A stretch of 64,000 nucleotides of DNA from Cecembia calidifontis (GTDB lineage Bacteria > Bacteroidota > Bacteroidia > Cytophagales > Cyclobacteriaceae). This document shows, one piece after another, positions 43,590 through 53,518 of this stretch. The stretch covers positions 1,116,001 to 1,180,000 of the forward strand of contig NZ_SGXG01000001.1 of assembly GCF_004216715.1 (NCBI RefSeq). Reading direction: 5' to 3'. A model generated the notes under the pieces. It searched no databases and had not been told where the DNA came from. It saw nothing but the letters and a program-made list of their open reading frames with translations. Position numbers and translations under genes: made by a program. The number at the start of each line of letters is the position of its first letter. Position 1 is the stretch's first letter.

Positions 43590-46532
43590 ATGAAAAAACA
43601 ACTATGGAATTTTATGTTCCTGTTGTTTTTCCTGTTGAGTTTTAGCCTTGGCAGTGCCATAGCCCAACAGGGACAAATAACAGGAAGGATTACTGATTCA
43701 GATTCGGGTGAAGGAATCCCTGGAGTCAGTGTTTTGGTGAAAGGAACTACCAGAGGAACCATTACAGATATCGATGGCAACTTTTCTATCATGGCGTCAT
43801 CAGCGGATGTTCTTGTAATTTCTTTTATCGGTTATCAAACCATTGAGGAGGTTGTAGGCAATAGATCGGTGATCAATCTGAATCTTTCTCAATCTGTTCA
43901 GGCACTGAACGAAATCATTGTAGTGGGCTATGGTACCCAAGAAAGAAAGGAAATTACAAGCGCTGTTACCAGTGTAAAAGCTGAAAATTTTAACCAAGGT
44001 ACGGTCAATGATCCAAGACAGTTGCTTCAAGGAAAGGTTGCCGGTCTGAATATAGCACGCCCAGGAGGCAATCCAAACAGGGGGTTCAATATGAGGTTAA
44101 GGGGTATTTCATCCATTGGGGAAAATGCTGAACCCTTAGTAGTTATTGACGGTGTGATCGGAGGTTCCTTAAGTACTGTGGATCCCAATGACATTGAGTC
44201 AATTGATGTATTGAAGGACGGTTCAGCCGCTGCCATATATGGAACCCGAGGATCGGCAGGTGTAATTTTGGTTACCACCAAATCTGGGAGGTCCGGGAGA
44301 ACAGTTGTTGAATATAATGGTAGTGCTGCTGTAGAAAATGTAGCCAGGACGATAAGGGTAATGACTGCAGATGAATACAGGCAAGTGCCCAACGCTGTTG
44401 ATCTAGGAGGAAACACCAACTGGTTGGAGGAAGTGACAAGAACGGGTGTTTCACATGTGCATAACCTTTCTTTAGGCGGTGGAAATGCTTCAACTGCCTA
44501 TAGGGTTTCTGTTAACTCCAGGAATGTTGAAGGTGTCGGCATCAATTCAGGTTTTAATCAATTGAATGCAAGACTTAATTTGACACAGAGGGCATTGAAA
44601 GATAAAGCAATTTTTACAACTAATATTTCTACAACTACAGTTGATAGACGGTTTGGTAATGAAAACTCTTTCCGTTATGCGATTGTAAGTAACCCCACTG
44701 TTCCTGTAAGGAGTCAACTTCCTCAGGATGCCCCATTTGGTGGATATACAGAAAGGGATATTTTCGATTGGTTCAACCCTGTATCCATTGCTGAGCAAAA
44801 TATTGCTGACGGAAGAGACAATAGGATCTTGGCAAGTATCAGAGGTGAATACAACTTTACATCCAAATTGTCTGCAGCTGTGTTTTATGCCACTCAACGT
44901 GAAACTGACTGGAGAGGATTTTACTCTCCCAAAACTGCCAAATTTGGAGGGGGATTTGGAAGAAACGGCCTAGCTACCATACAGAATGATGAAAGGTTGA
45001 ATGAGCTTTTTGAAACAACTGTCAATTATAATACAGATTTGGGGAAAGTGAATATGGCCCTCTTGGGCGGATATTCATTCCAGGAATTTTTCAATCAGGG
45101 TAATTATATGCAAGCAGGGGACTTTTTGACTGATGCCTTTACTTATAACAACATCGGTGCAGCTTTGGATTTTGCCAATGGTTTGGCAGATGTAAGAAGT
45201 TATGCCAATCAGAACCGCCTGGTAGCCTTTTTTGGAAGGGCAAACTTCAATTATAGTGACACTTACCTGTTGTCTATCAGTGCAAGGTATGAAGGTTCAT
45301 CAAGATTTGGTGCCAATAACAAGTGGGGACTTTTCCCTGCAGTAAGTGCCGGTGTCAATATTGCCAACTTGGTAGATATTACTGGGGTTAGTGCTATGAA
45401 ATTTAGGGCCAGTTACGGAAGGACGGGAACCCAGCCAGGGGAATCTTATCTTTCACTTTTGAGATTTGGCCGTCAGGGCAACTTCTTCTATAACGGTCAG
45501 TTTGTTCCATCCTATGGACCGGTATCCAACCCTAACCCGGACCTTGCATGGGAGACTAAAGATGAATACAATATAGGTTTGGACTTTGTGGTTTTCAACA
45601 ATAAAATCGATGGCGCCATTGATTATTACACTAGGGTAACTACCGGTATGCTTTTACCCATCAACGTACCTGTTCCACCGAACCTTTTTCCTCAGACAGT
45701 TTTGAACATAGGCGAAATGCTTAACTCCGGTCTGGAATTTATGGTCAATTACAATGCCATACAAAAAACCAATTTCAGATGGTCAACAGGACTTAACTTC
45801 TCCACTTTGAGAACAAACCTGAGAAGCCTTTCTGCCGGCAACCTGAGCTTTGGAGAGGTGAATTACCGTTCCAATTTTGGTTCACCTGGACAGAACCTAA
45901 CACAGTTGATCCGTATCCAGGAGAATGGTCCTTTGGGACAGATTTGGGGACCTGTTTTTGATGGAGTCAACGATGACGGCAGCCCAAGGATGAAAGACCT
46001 GAATGGCAGCGGTGGCTATTGTAACTGTAATGAAGACCGGACCCAATTGGGGACCGCTTATCCAAAATTCAATTTTGGGATCAACAATACCTTTTCTTAC
46101 AAACAATGGGATTTGAACTTCTTCTTTAGAGGATCAATAGGTCATTACCTGATCAATAGCTACAGAGGTTTCTATGAAAACTTGGAAGGTACAACTGTTC
46201 AAAATTACAATGTTGTCAAGACCAAGTATTATGATCCGAGGATCACCAAGGCGGAATACAATAGTAGCCATGTTGAAAAAGCAGATTTTGTGTTATTGGA
46301 TAATGCTACACTTGGATATAACTTCCTTGTGGGACCAGGCAAAAATGTAACAAGATTAAGGGCCTTCCTTTCTGTTCAAAATCCAATCATGTTTACAGGT
46401 TATCAGGGCGTAGATCCGGAAGTCAGGTACTTGGATTCAGAAACAAATGACCCATTGGCTCCGGGTATTGAAAGAAGGGCAACCTACTTCACAACCACCA
46501 TTACGACGTTTGGCTTTAATATAAGTTTCTAA
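43590..46532 (+). CDS. SusC/RagA-family TonB-linked outer-membrane transporter
   Basis: A 980-residue receptor. A Sec signal ends at SAIAQ, followed by a carboxypeptidase-regulatory-like domain (ITGRITDSDSGEGIPGVSVLVKG, given here in part; about 30-105). A conserved NEIIVVGYGTQ segment near 117 leads to the plug (IDGVIGGSL, DVLKDGSAAAIYGTRGS) and a 22-strand-type barrel ending in FNISF. Together with the SusD partner it imports oligosaccharides or other large ligands under TonB energy. The next gene starts 17 bp later, a standard susCD arrangement. Ligand is not predictable. Confidence 0.95.
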   Translation: MKKQLWNFMFLLFFLLSFSLGSAIAQQGQITGRITDSDSGEGIPGVSVLVKGTTRGTITDIDGNFSIMASSADVLVISFIGYQTIEEVVGNRSVINLNLSQSVQALNEIIVVGYGTQERKEITSAVTSVKAENFNQGTVNDPRQLLQGKVAGLNIARPGGNPNRGFNMRLRGISSIGENAEPLVVIDGVIGGSLSTVDPNDIESIDVLKDGSAAAIYGTRGSAGVILVTTKSGRSGRTVVEYNGSAAVENVARTIRVMTADEYRQVPNAVDLGGNTNWLEEVTRTGVSHVHNLSLGGGNASTAYRVSVNSRNVEGVGINSGFNQLNARLNLTQRALKDKAIFTTNISTTTVDRRFGNENSFRYAIVSNPTVPVRSQLPQDAPFGGYTERDIFDWFNPVSIAEQNIADGRDNRILASIRGEYNFTSKLSAAVFYATQRETDWRGFYSPKTAKFGGGFGRNGLATIQNDERLNELFETTVNYNTDLGKVNMALLGGYSFQEFFNQGNYMQAGDFLTDAFTYNNIGAALDFANGLADVRSYANQNRLVAFFGRANFNYSDTYLLSISARYEGSSRFGANNKWGLFPAVSAGVNIANLVDITGVSAMKFRASYGRTGTQPGESYLSLLRFGRQGNFFYNGQFVPSYGPVSNPNPDLAWETKDEYNIGLDFVVFNNKIDGAIDYYTRVTTGMLLPINVPVPPNLFPQTVLNIGEMLNSGLEFMVNYNAIQKTNFRWSTGLNFSTLRTNLRSLSAGNLSFGEVNYRSNFGSPGQNLTQLIRIQENGPLGQIWGPVFDGVNDDGSPRMKDLNGSGGYCNCNEDRTQLGTAYPKFNFGINNTFSYKQWDLNFFFRGSIGHYLINSYRGFYENLEGTTVQNYNVVKTKYYDPRITKAEYNSSHVEKADFVLLDNATLGYNFLVGPGKNVTRLRAFLSVQNPIMFTGYQGVDPEVRYLDSETNDPLAPGIERRATYFTTTITTFGFNISF

Positions 46533-46549
46533 GCTAAAAATAAGATATC

Positions 46550-48187
46550 ATGAAAAATTTAATCAATATAAGATACTTCTTGATTGGCCTAGGAATGAGT
46601 TTCTTAGTGACCAGTTCCTGTGTTGATCTGGAAGAACAAGTTTTCAGTGCGGTTACGGCTGATAATTTCTTTCAAACAGACGAGGAGTTCATTTCTGCAC
46701 TTGGTGCAGCTTACAGTTCATTGGGAGGATTAGGTAACCATTCCGGACTATGGTCTATCAACGAACTGGCATCGGATGAAATCGTGATTGCTACCAAGGG
46801 CGGGGACTGGTTTGACGGTGGTGTTTTGCTTCAATTGCACCAGCATGAGTTTTTGCCGGACAATCCCTTCTTCCAAAATTCATGGAATTTCCTTTTTGGA
46901 GGAATTAATACCTGCAACCGTCTTATCTTTTCTTTCCAGACCTTGGACAACCCCAATTCAGAAGCCTTTATCGGAGAATTAAGGGCGCTGAGGGCTTTGT
47001 TTTACTATTGGGCCATGGATGCTTTTGGCAATATTCCATTGGTTACAGACTTTACGGTTTTAGAGGCGCCGGCCACCAAGACCCGAAAAGAAGCCTATGA
47101 TTTTATCCTTGCTGAATTGAATGAGGTAATTCCTTTGCTTCCCACTGCCAGAGATGGTACCACTTATGGTAGGATGACCAAATGGGCTGCTTTGACGATC
47201 AGGATGAAGCTTTACCTCAATGCTGAAGTGTATACAGGTACACCTCAATGGGCTTTGGCAGCTGCTGACGCGGAGGAAATTATCAATAATGGTCCTTACA
47301 GCTTGATGCCCAGCTACAAAGACAATTTCATTATCAACAATGCAGGTTCTACTGAAAACATCTTTGTTTATCCTTATGACAAAGTATTTGCTGGTGGATT
47401 CAACTGGGTGATGATGACGCTTCATATTGCGAGCCAATCTACTTATAACCTGACCCAACAACCTTGGAATGGTTACCAGACAGTAGAGGAATTTTATAAT
47501 TCTTACATAGATCCTGTCAAAAACCCAGGGGTTCAAGGACCTGTTTGGAAAGGTCTCGCTTTGACCCAATCTCAAGGAACCATTGATGGTAGATTGAGCA
47601 ATTTCTTGGTAGGCCCACAGTTTAGAGCCGATGGGAGCAGGTTGGTGGATCCAGGGGTGGAACCATTTGATCCAACAGGAAGAAACGGTGATCCCGATGG
47701 TCCTCCCTTGACTTTTATGCCCTATCTGAATGAAATTTGGCCTCAAGGATTGAGACAATCTGGAGCTAGGATTGGTAAGTATGAATTTGAAGTGGGTGGT
47801 ACCAATAATATGAGTAATGACTTTGTGATCTTTAGGTTATCTGATGTGATCCTATCATTGGCTGAGGCAAGATTCAGACTTGGAAACACAACCCAGGCTT
47901 TGGCTTTGGTCAATCAAATAAGGGCTAGGGCGGGTAATCTTGATCCCTTTACCACTTTAACAGAAGAAAATTTATTGGCAGAGAGGGGAAGAGAAATGTT
48001 CGTGGAAATGACCAGAAGACAAGACCTTATCCGCTTCAAAAAGTACGGGGAGGCCTGGTGGCCATATCAGGGTATGAACAGACCAAAAAGGGTTCACCAG
48101 CCGGGAAGCCATTTAGAGCTTTTCCCGATTCCTGAACCTCAGCTTTTGGCCAATCCAAGGTTAAGACAGAATCCAGGATACAATTAA
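46550..48187 (+). CDS. SusD/RagB-family nutrient-binding lipoprotein
   Basis: A 545-residue surface lipoprotein with lipobox TSSC (Cys24). TPR-like helices in the N-terminal part (RALRALFYYWAMDAFGNIP motif, in part) and the C-terminal RGREMFVEMTRRQDLIRF region are family hallmarks. It forms the lid of the SusC barrel and captures the ligand at the cell surface. No glycoside hydrolase directly follows, unlike in typical polysaccharide loci. A terminator after the stop separates the pair from the next two lipoprotein genes. Confidence 0.95.
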   Translation: MKNLINIRYFLIGLGMSFLVTSSCVDLEEQVFSAVTADNFFQTDEEFISALGAAYSSLGGLGNHSGLWSINELASDEIVIATKGGDWFDGGVLLQLHQHEFLPDNPFFQNSWNFLFGGINTCNRLIFSFQTLDNPNSEAFIGELRALRALFYYWAMDAFGNIPLVTDFTVLEAPATKTRKEAYDFILAELNEVIPLLPTARDGTTYGRMTKWAALTIRMKLYLNAEVYTGTPQWALAAADAEEIINNGPYSLMPSYKDNFIINNAGSTENIFVYPYDKVFAGGFNWVMMTLHIASQSTYNLTQQPWNGYQTVEEFYNSYIDPVKNPGVQGPVWKGLALTQSQGTIDGRLSNFLVGPQFRADGSRLVDPGVEPFDPTGRNGDPDGPPLTFMPYLNEIWPQGLRQSGARIGKYEFEVGGTNNMSNDFVIFRLSDVILSLAEARFRLGNTTQALALVNQIRARAGNLDPFTTLTEENLLAERGREMFVEMTRRQDLIRFKKYGEAWWPYQGMNRPKRVHQPGSHLELFPIPEPQLLANPRLRQNPGYN

Positions 48188-48209
48188 TTTATAGGGTTTG
48201 ATTTTATGA

Positions 48210-48248
48210 AAAGCAGGCAAAAAACTTAGGTTTTAGCCTGCTTTTTTT
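48210..48248 (+). terminator. Rho-independent terminator after the SusC/SusD pair
   Basis: AAAGCAGGC (48210-48218) pairs with GCCTGCTTT (48236-48244), and the T-run continues to 48248. Confidence 0.85.
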
Positions 48249-48352
48249 GCTTTACAAATCAGTATAATTTGTGCCAATCATAAGAAAATCGTAATATTTA
48301 TGTCTGAAAAAAGAGAAATGCCAGAAGTTTTAGTCCCCCCATTCCCGCTACT

Positions 48353-48931
48353 ATGAATTCATTAAAAAAGTATCTTGTATTCCTGATTTTGGTCGGCATG
48401 TCAGCCTGCCAAATGTTTGAAAAAAAGCCATCAGAAAACGACCAGTTATTTTTTGGATTTTATTTGGGGATGAAGCAACAGGATTTTTTCGACCATTGTA
48501 CAGAACTCAATAAGCAGCAAATCATTACACAAGGACCTGGAGGGACCACAAGTGTGGAACATCGCATTAAAGATAAATTTTCGACTGAGGTGAGCATGAG
48601 GTTTTTTCCCACTTTTATTGATTATGAAATTTTTGAAATGCCTGTGACCTATTCTTACATCGCTTGGGCACCTTGGAACCGACAATACTGGGCAGAACAC
48701 CTATTGGAGGAAGTTTTGGAAGACTATAAAAAAGTTTATGGGGATGATTTTAAACTCATCAACCACCCTACCCAAGGGAAAGTCTATTATAAAATTGATG
48801 GAAAAAGAAGGATCAATTTATTCGTGAAGGACGAACAATTTGTGCAGGCTGTATTTACAGATCTAAAAGTGGAAGAAAGATTAAAGGCAGAATACCAAAA
48901 GAGTAAAACGCCAGATTATCATCCAAACTGA
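48353..48931 (+). CDS. Uncharacterised lipoprotein
   Basis: A 192-residue protein with lipobox MSAC (Cys19). The mature part has no family I can name. It reads as a small mixed alpha/beta protein with aromatic-rich YIAWAPWNRQYW near the middle and a basic C terminus. Placement, after the SusC/SusD terminator and 32 bp before the large FG-GAP lipoprotein gene, suggests that it is made with the latter. Confidence 0.75.
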   Translation: MNSLKKYLVFLILVGMSACQMFEKKPSENDQLFFGFYLGMKQQDFFDHCTELNKQQIITQGPGGTTSVEHRIKDKFSTEVSMRFFPTFIDYEIFEMPVTYSYIAWAPWNRQYWAEHLLEEVLEDYKKVYGDDFKLINHPTQGKVYYKIDGKRRINLFVKDEQFVQAVFTDLKVEERLKAEYQKSKTPDYHPN

Positions 48932-48963
48932 TCCAGCGCTTGGAAAAGAAAAGAGCCAAGAAT

Positions 48964-51900
48964 ATGGCCATTTGGCACTTTTACCCATTGGTGTTTGGGT
49001 TAATTTTCTATGCTTGCCATTCTAAGACAACAACATCCCCCCAGGAAGCCCTTTTTCAATCTATTGAAGCATCGTATTCCGGAATAGATTTCTCCAATGA
49101 TCTAGATGTGGAAGAATCCTTCAATATCATTGAATACCTCTATTTTTATAATGGTGGAGGCATCGCAGTGGGTGATATCAATAACGATGGGTTATTGGAT
49201 TTGTATTTTTCATCCAATCAAAAGCCTAACAAACTTTACCTCAATAAAGGTAACCTTCAATTTGAAGACATCACGGAAAAAGCCGGAGTGGCATCTTTAG
49301 GTCCTTGGAAAACCGGGGTAAGTATGGTGGACATCAATGGGGATGGATTATTGGACATCTATGTCTGCAGGGTTAGCGGATACAAAGGGTTACAGGGAAA
49401 AAATGAATTATATATCAACAATGGGGATTTGACCTTTACTGAAAGTGCAGGACTTTATGGCCTGGACTTTCAAGGTTTCAGCACTCATGCGGCATTCTTT
49501 GATTATGATGGGGATGGGGATTTGGACATGTATTTATTGAATCATGGGGTACATACAGAGAGGAGCTTCGGCCGGGCTGCACTCAGGTATATTGATGATG
49601 GGTTTGCTGGGGATAAACTATACCGCAACAACCTGGAAAAAGGTGAACTTAAATTCACTCCTGTAACCAACGAGGCAGGTATTTTTTCCAGTCAGGTAGG
49701 GTATGGATTAGGGATCGGAATAGCGGATTTGAATAAAGATGGTTGGCCGGACATTTATGTTTCCAATGATTTCAATGAGAATGATTACCTGTATATCAAT
49801 CAAAAGGATGGCACTTTTAAAGAAAATATTGCCTCTTCTTTAGCCTATTCCAGCCGCTTCTCCATGGGTAATGACCTTGCAGACATAAATAATGACGGCT
49901 TGATTGACATTATCACCCTGGATATGTTGCCAGAAGATGAAAAAACCCAGAAAATGTCAATTGGCGAAGATCCATATGAAATTTATAAGTTGAAACTGAA
50001 TTTTGGTTATGAAAGACAGGCCTCAAGAAATATGCTCCACCTGAATAATGGGGATGGCACCTTTTCTGAAATTGCCCAACTGGCAGGAGTGCATGCCACA
50101 GACTGGAGCTGGGCGGTATTGTTGGCTGATTTTGACAATGATGGATTCAAGGACATTTTCATTTCCAATGGAATCAACCGTAGGCCTAATGATGTAGATT
50201 ATATCAATTTTATAACGGCGTCCAAATCACTGGATCAGATTAAAAACCTTGAACTTGCCCGAAAAATGCCTGAAGGGGCCGTGACCAATTATTTATTCAA
50301 AAATTCAGGTAATCTGCAATTTGAGCTTGTTTCCAATGCCTGGGGAATTTCCAAAAAAACCATTTCAAATGGAGCTGTCTACGCTGATTTGGATAATGAT
50401 GGTGACCTGGATTTGATTGTGAATCATATCAATCAAAAGGCAGAGATTTTTAAGAATCAAACCAAAGAAATGAAAGAAGGGCAAAAGACTAATTTCTTAA
50501 AAATAAGATTTTCCGGGAATAATTTTAATGCATTTGGAATAGGGAACAAAGTGATCGCCTTTAGTGGCGGCCAACAGATTTACCAGGAAAATTTTACCAG
50601 TCGTGGATTTCAGTCCAGCCTGGCTCCCGAAATACACCTAGGCTTAGGTGAAATAAGGGAGTTGGATTCCCTATTTGTCATCTGGACGGATCAATCTTTC
50701 CAAAAGTTGGAAAAAGTCAGGGCTGACCAAACCCTTGTCCTGAGCCAAGTGGATGCAAAAGGGGAATTTAAATTTCCAAAAGAGGCTAAACAGGTTAATT
50801 GGCAAATCCAAGGAGCGGGGCAAACTGGGCTGGACTTTGAGCATGAGGAAGATGATTACAATGATTTTAATTTGGAACCGCTTATTCCACATAAATTATC
50901 CCGCGAAGGCCCAGCCTCGCTCGCTTTTGATTACAACGGAGATGGCCTTGAAGATGTGTTTCTTGGAGGATCCAGTGGTCAGCAGGCCCACATTTTTTTA
51001 CAAAATAAAAAAGGCCGTTTCCAGTTATTTTGTCCACAGGCATTGTCCCAGGATGCAGATCTTGAAGACATTGCAGTAGTGTGGGAGGATTTTGACGGGG
51101 ATGATCTGCCTGATTTAATCGTAGGAAGAGGAGGTAACATCCCAAATTCTACCGGCAATTCTTTTTCTAAAATTTATAAGAATTTGGGTAATGGAGAATT
51201 GGAACAGGGGATCAGTCTTCCCATTGACCCTAATCTTCAGGTTGCTAAGCTTCTTCCGGTAGATTTCGATCAGGATGGTCAGCTCGATTTGTTTGTTGGT
51301 GGAAGGAATATGGCAGGTAGATATGGTGAAATACCCAGAAGTTATATCTTAAAAAATACGGGCAATGGCCAATTTGAAGATTGGACAGAAATTTGGGCTC
51401 CTGATATACAATATTGTGGGATGGTAAAAGATGCCGTTTGGGCAGACCTGAATCAGGACGGGAGAAATGAATTGATTGTAGTAGGGGAATGGATGTCCGT
51501 AAAGGTTTTTGGTTTTGAAAAAAATCAACTGACCGATCAAACCCAATCATTTGGTATTGAAAACAGCGAGGGTTGGTGGAATACGGTCTTGGTCCACGAT
51601 GTAGACCATAATGGTTTTCCGGATTTAATTCTCGGAAATTTAGGAAAAAACACCCGCTTGAAATCCAACCCATCCAATCCGCTTAAAATGTGGGTCAAAG
51701 ATTTGGACAACAATGGCAGTTTGGATCAGGTCATTGCCTACCCTCTGGATCATCAATATTTCACCCTGGCCAACAGGGATGAATTGGTGAAAAGACTACC
51801 TTCTTTGAAGAAAGATTTTGTCAGGAATTCAGATTTTGCCGGTAAAACGGTAGAGCAGATTTTCAGCAGGATCTCCTTACAGGGATCTTACTATTTTGAA

Positions 51901-52269
51901 GCCGGGGAATTTGCTTCTCAGGTTTGGTTAAACAAGAATGGGAAATTTGAGAAAAATGATTTGCCAGTACAGGCCCAATTTTCACCGATTCAGGCCCTGC
52001 ATGTAGAAGATTTGGATGGAGATGGTCATTTGGATTTGATAACAGGGGGCAACTTGATTGAGACAGCTCCTTATTTTGGAGGCTATTTGGGAAGTTGGGG
52101 TAACCTTTTTAAAGGAGATGGAAAGGGAAATTTTACCCCATTCCAGGCAGGATCTTTAGGCATTTCCGGTCAAATCCAACATATTCTTCCTATAAGGGTT
52201 AAAGAAGAGAACTGGATGCTGTTCGTCAGGAACAATGATAAAACTGTAATCTTGAAATTTGATCAATGA
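48964..52269 (+). CDS. Large FG-GAP/VCBS repeat lipoprotein with ASPIC/UnbV domain
   Basis: A 1,101-residue lipoprotein from ATG 48964 (lipobox FYAC, Cys18); a TTG 24 bp earlier is possible but adds nothing to the signal. About a dozen calcium-loop repeats of the DxDxDGxxD type (DINNDGLLD, DINGDGLLD, DYDGDGDLD, DFDNDGFKD, DLDNDGDLD, DYNGDGLED, DFDQDGQLD, DLDGDGHLD and others) predict a two-part beta-propeller array. Between the two repeat groups sits an ASPIC/UnbV domain (FNAFGIGNKV...GFQSS). Such proteins often accompany SusC/SusD systems, with roles in binding or adhesion that remain unproven. The 3' end overlaps the convergent oxidase gene by 7 bp. Confidence 0.92.
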   Translation: MAIWHFYPLVFGLIFYACHSKTTTSPQEALFQSIEASYSGIDFSNDLDVEESFNIIEYLYFYNGGGIAVGDINNDGLLDLYFSSNQKPNKLYLNKGNLQFEDITEKAGVASLGPWKTGVSMVDINGDGLLDIYVCRVSGYKGLQGKNELYINNGDLTFTESAGLYGLDFQGFSTHAAFFDYDGDGDLDMYLLNHGVHTERSFGRAALRYIDDGFAGDKLYRNNLEKGELKFTPVTNEAGIFSSQVGYGLGIGIADLNKDGWPDIYVSNDFNENDYLYINQKDGTFKENIASSLAYSSRFSMGNDLADINNDGLIDIITLDMLPEDEKTQKMSIGEDPYEIYKLKLNFGYERQASRNMLHLNNGDGTFSEIAQLAGVHATDWSWAVLLADFDNDGFKDIFISNGINRRPNDVDYINFITASKSLDQIKNLELARKMPEGAVTNYLFKNSGNLQFELVSNAWGISKKTISNGAVYADLDNDGDLDLIVNHINQKAEIFKNQTKEMKEGQKTNFLKIRFSGNNFNAFGIGNKVIAFSGGQQIYQENFTSRGFQSSLAPEIHLGLGEIRELDSLFVIWTDQSFQKLEKVRADQTLVLSQVDAKGEFKFPKEAKQVNWQIQGAGQTGLDFEHEEDDYNDFNLEPLIPHKLSREGPASLAFDYNGDGLEDVFLGGSSGQQAHIFLQNKKGRFQLFCPQALSQDADLEDIAVVWEDFDGDDLPDLIVGRGGNIPNSTGNSFSKIYKNLGNGELEQGISLPIDPNLQVAKLLPVDFDQDGQLDLFVGGRNMAGRYGEIPRSYILKNTGNGQFEDWTEIWAPDIQYCGMVKDAVWADLNQDGRNELIVVGEWMSVKVFGFEKNQLTDQTQSFGIENSEGWWNTVLVHDVDHNGFPDLILGNLGKNTRLKSNPSNPLKMWVKDLDNNGSLDQVIAYPLDHQYFTLANRDELVKRLPSLKKDFVRNSDFAGKTVEQIFSRISLQGSYYFEAGEFASQVWLNKNGKFEKNDLPVQAQFSPIQALHVEDLDGDGHLDLITGGNLIETAPYFGGYLGSWGNLFKGDGKGNFTPFQAGSLGISGQIQHILPIRVKEENWMLFVRNNDKTVILKFDQ

Positions 52270-53438
52270 GGAGCATTCAGTTTCCATGCAAAAGGACTCA
52301 GGTCAAATTGAGTTGCCTGATCAAGGGTTTTAGCTGCAATAGCCTCCCCCAATCCGGCGGAATGTTTAAAGCCATGTCCACTGCATGCGGATGCCACCAA
52401 TACTTCCGGAAAATCCGGTAATTCATCCACTACAAAATAAGAATCCGGGGTAACTGTATAAATGCATACTTTGGACTGAAGGACCCGTTTTTCCAGGTGG
52501 TTGAAACGTCCTGCAATCTTTTCCTCTAAAAAAGCCACTTGTTCTTCCTGTGTCACTTCTCTGGATAAAGTGTCCGGATGATGCCTTTCTACAAACGATT
52601 CAGAAGCCATTTTTACCGAAACTCCATCCAAGGAAGGGAAGCCATAAATAAAATCCTCCGCTGCAGGCCCAAATCCCCACATATATACTGGCGTTTTTCC
52701 TAAGGTAAAAGCCTGATTTTTTACCGGAAGCCAATGTAAAATCTGTCGGCAAATTTTAAAATGGGATTTCTCCATGGGAGGCAAAAAGTCCTTGACCCAA
52801 GCTCCTGCACTAAGGACAGCCTTTCCTGCTTCAAATTCTCCCTGATTGGTTTTGATCCATACCCCGCCACCTGGAATTGGGGCAATTCCCAAAACCTTGG
52901 TATGGGTTTTTATGATGGCTCCGTTTTGTTCTGCCAATTCAAGTTGTGTAGAAATGGCCAATTCAGGCCTTAAAAAACCAGCACTGGGTTCATAATAAAC
53001 CATTCCGTTTTCCTCAAGATTAAATTCTGAAAATCTCCTTTTGAGTTCTGAAGCATCAAAAACCTCATGAGGGATTCCTGCCTGCTCAGCAAAATGGACC
53101 GTTCTTTTGAAAAAACCTTCCGACCCATGTTTGGACCAACTTTTTCCTCCGGAATCAAACAGCAGCCCTCCGCTTGTGGTCATGACTTCCCTGCCTGTAA
53201 GTACTTTAATTTCTCTCCAGATTTCATGCGAGCGCATGACTATGGGGATGAAATCCATTCCTTCGCCTACTGCCAGACGGGTAATACGGGTTTCCCCATG
53301 GGAAGACCCCATGGTATGGGGAGGAGCAAATTGGTCAATTCCCAAAATTCTTTTCCCTGATTTGCTCAACTGCCAAAGTGCCGAAGCGCCAAGTGCACCC
53401 AATCCGATGACGGCGATATCGAAAATATTTCTATTCAT
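52263..53438 (-). CDS. FAD-dependent oxidase, sarcosine / N-methyltryptophan oxidase type
   Basis: A 391-residue flavoprotein from ATG 53438; a TTG five codons upstream is less likely. The Rossmann motif GLGALGAS opens the protein, followed by the DQF-PPH-MGSSHGETRITR block that surrounds the FAD in monomeric sarcosine oxidases and SolA. The C-terminal SACSGHGFKHSAGLGE segment holds the usual covalent flavin cysteine position. It oxidises N-methyl or secondary amino acids to an aldehyde and the free amine with peroxide. Tail-to-tail overlap of 7 bp with the FG-GAP lipoprotein gene. Probably the last gene of the minus-strand run starting at 59407. Confidence 0.9.
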   Translation of the reverse strand: MNRNIFDIAVIGLGALGASALWQLSKSGKRILGIDQFAPPHTMGSSHGETRITRLAVGEGMDFIPIVMRSHEIWREIKVLTGREVMTTSGGLLFDSGGKSWSKHGSEGFFKRTVHFAEQAGIPHEVFDASELKRRFSEFNLEENGMVYYEPSAGFLRPELAISTQLELAEQNGAIIKTHTKVLGIAPIPGGGVWIKTNQGEFEAGKAVLSAGAWVKDFLPPMEKSHFKICRQILHWLPVKNQAFTLGKTPVYMWGFGPAAEDFIYGFPSLDGVSVKMASESFVERHHPDTLSREVTQEEQVAFLEEKIAGRFNHLEKRVLQSKVCIYTVTPDSYFVVDELPDFPEVLVASACSGHGFKHSAGLGEAIAAKTLDQATQFDLSPFAWKLNAPH

Positions 53439-53518
53439 GTATTCCTTTTCCAAATTTTACTTCCGCCTTCGAAATCCGGTATACCATTCATCTTTCTAAG
53501 AGTTACATCAATTCATTA

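Noticed and set aside
47060..47758. 232-codon minus-strand frame inside the SusD gene
   Set aside because: Antisense to a well-supported gene and without family features.
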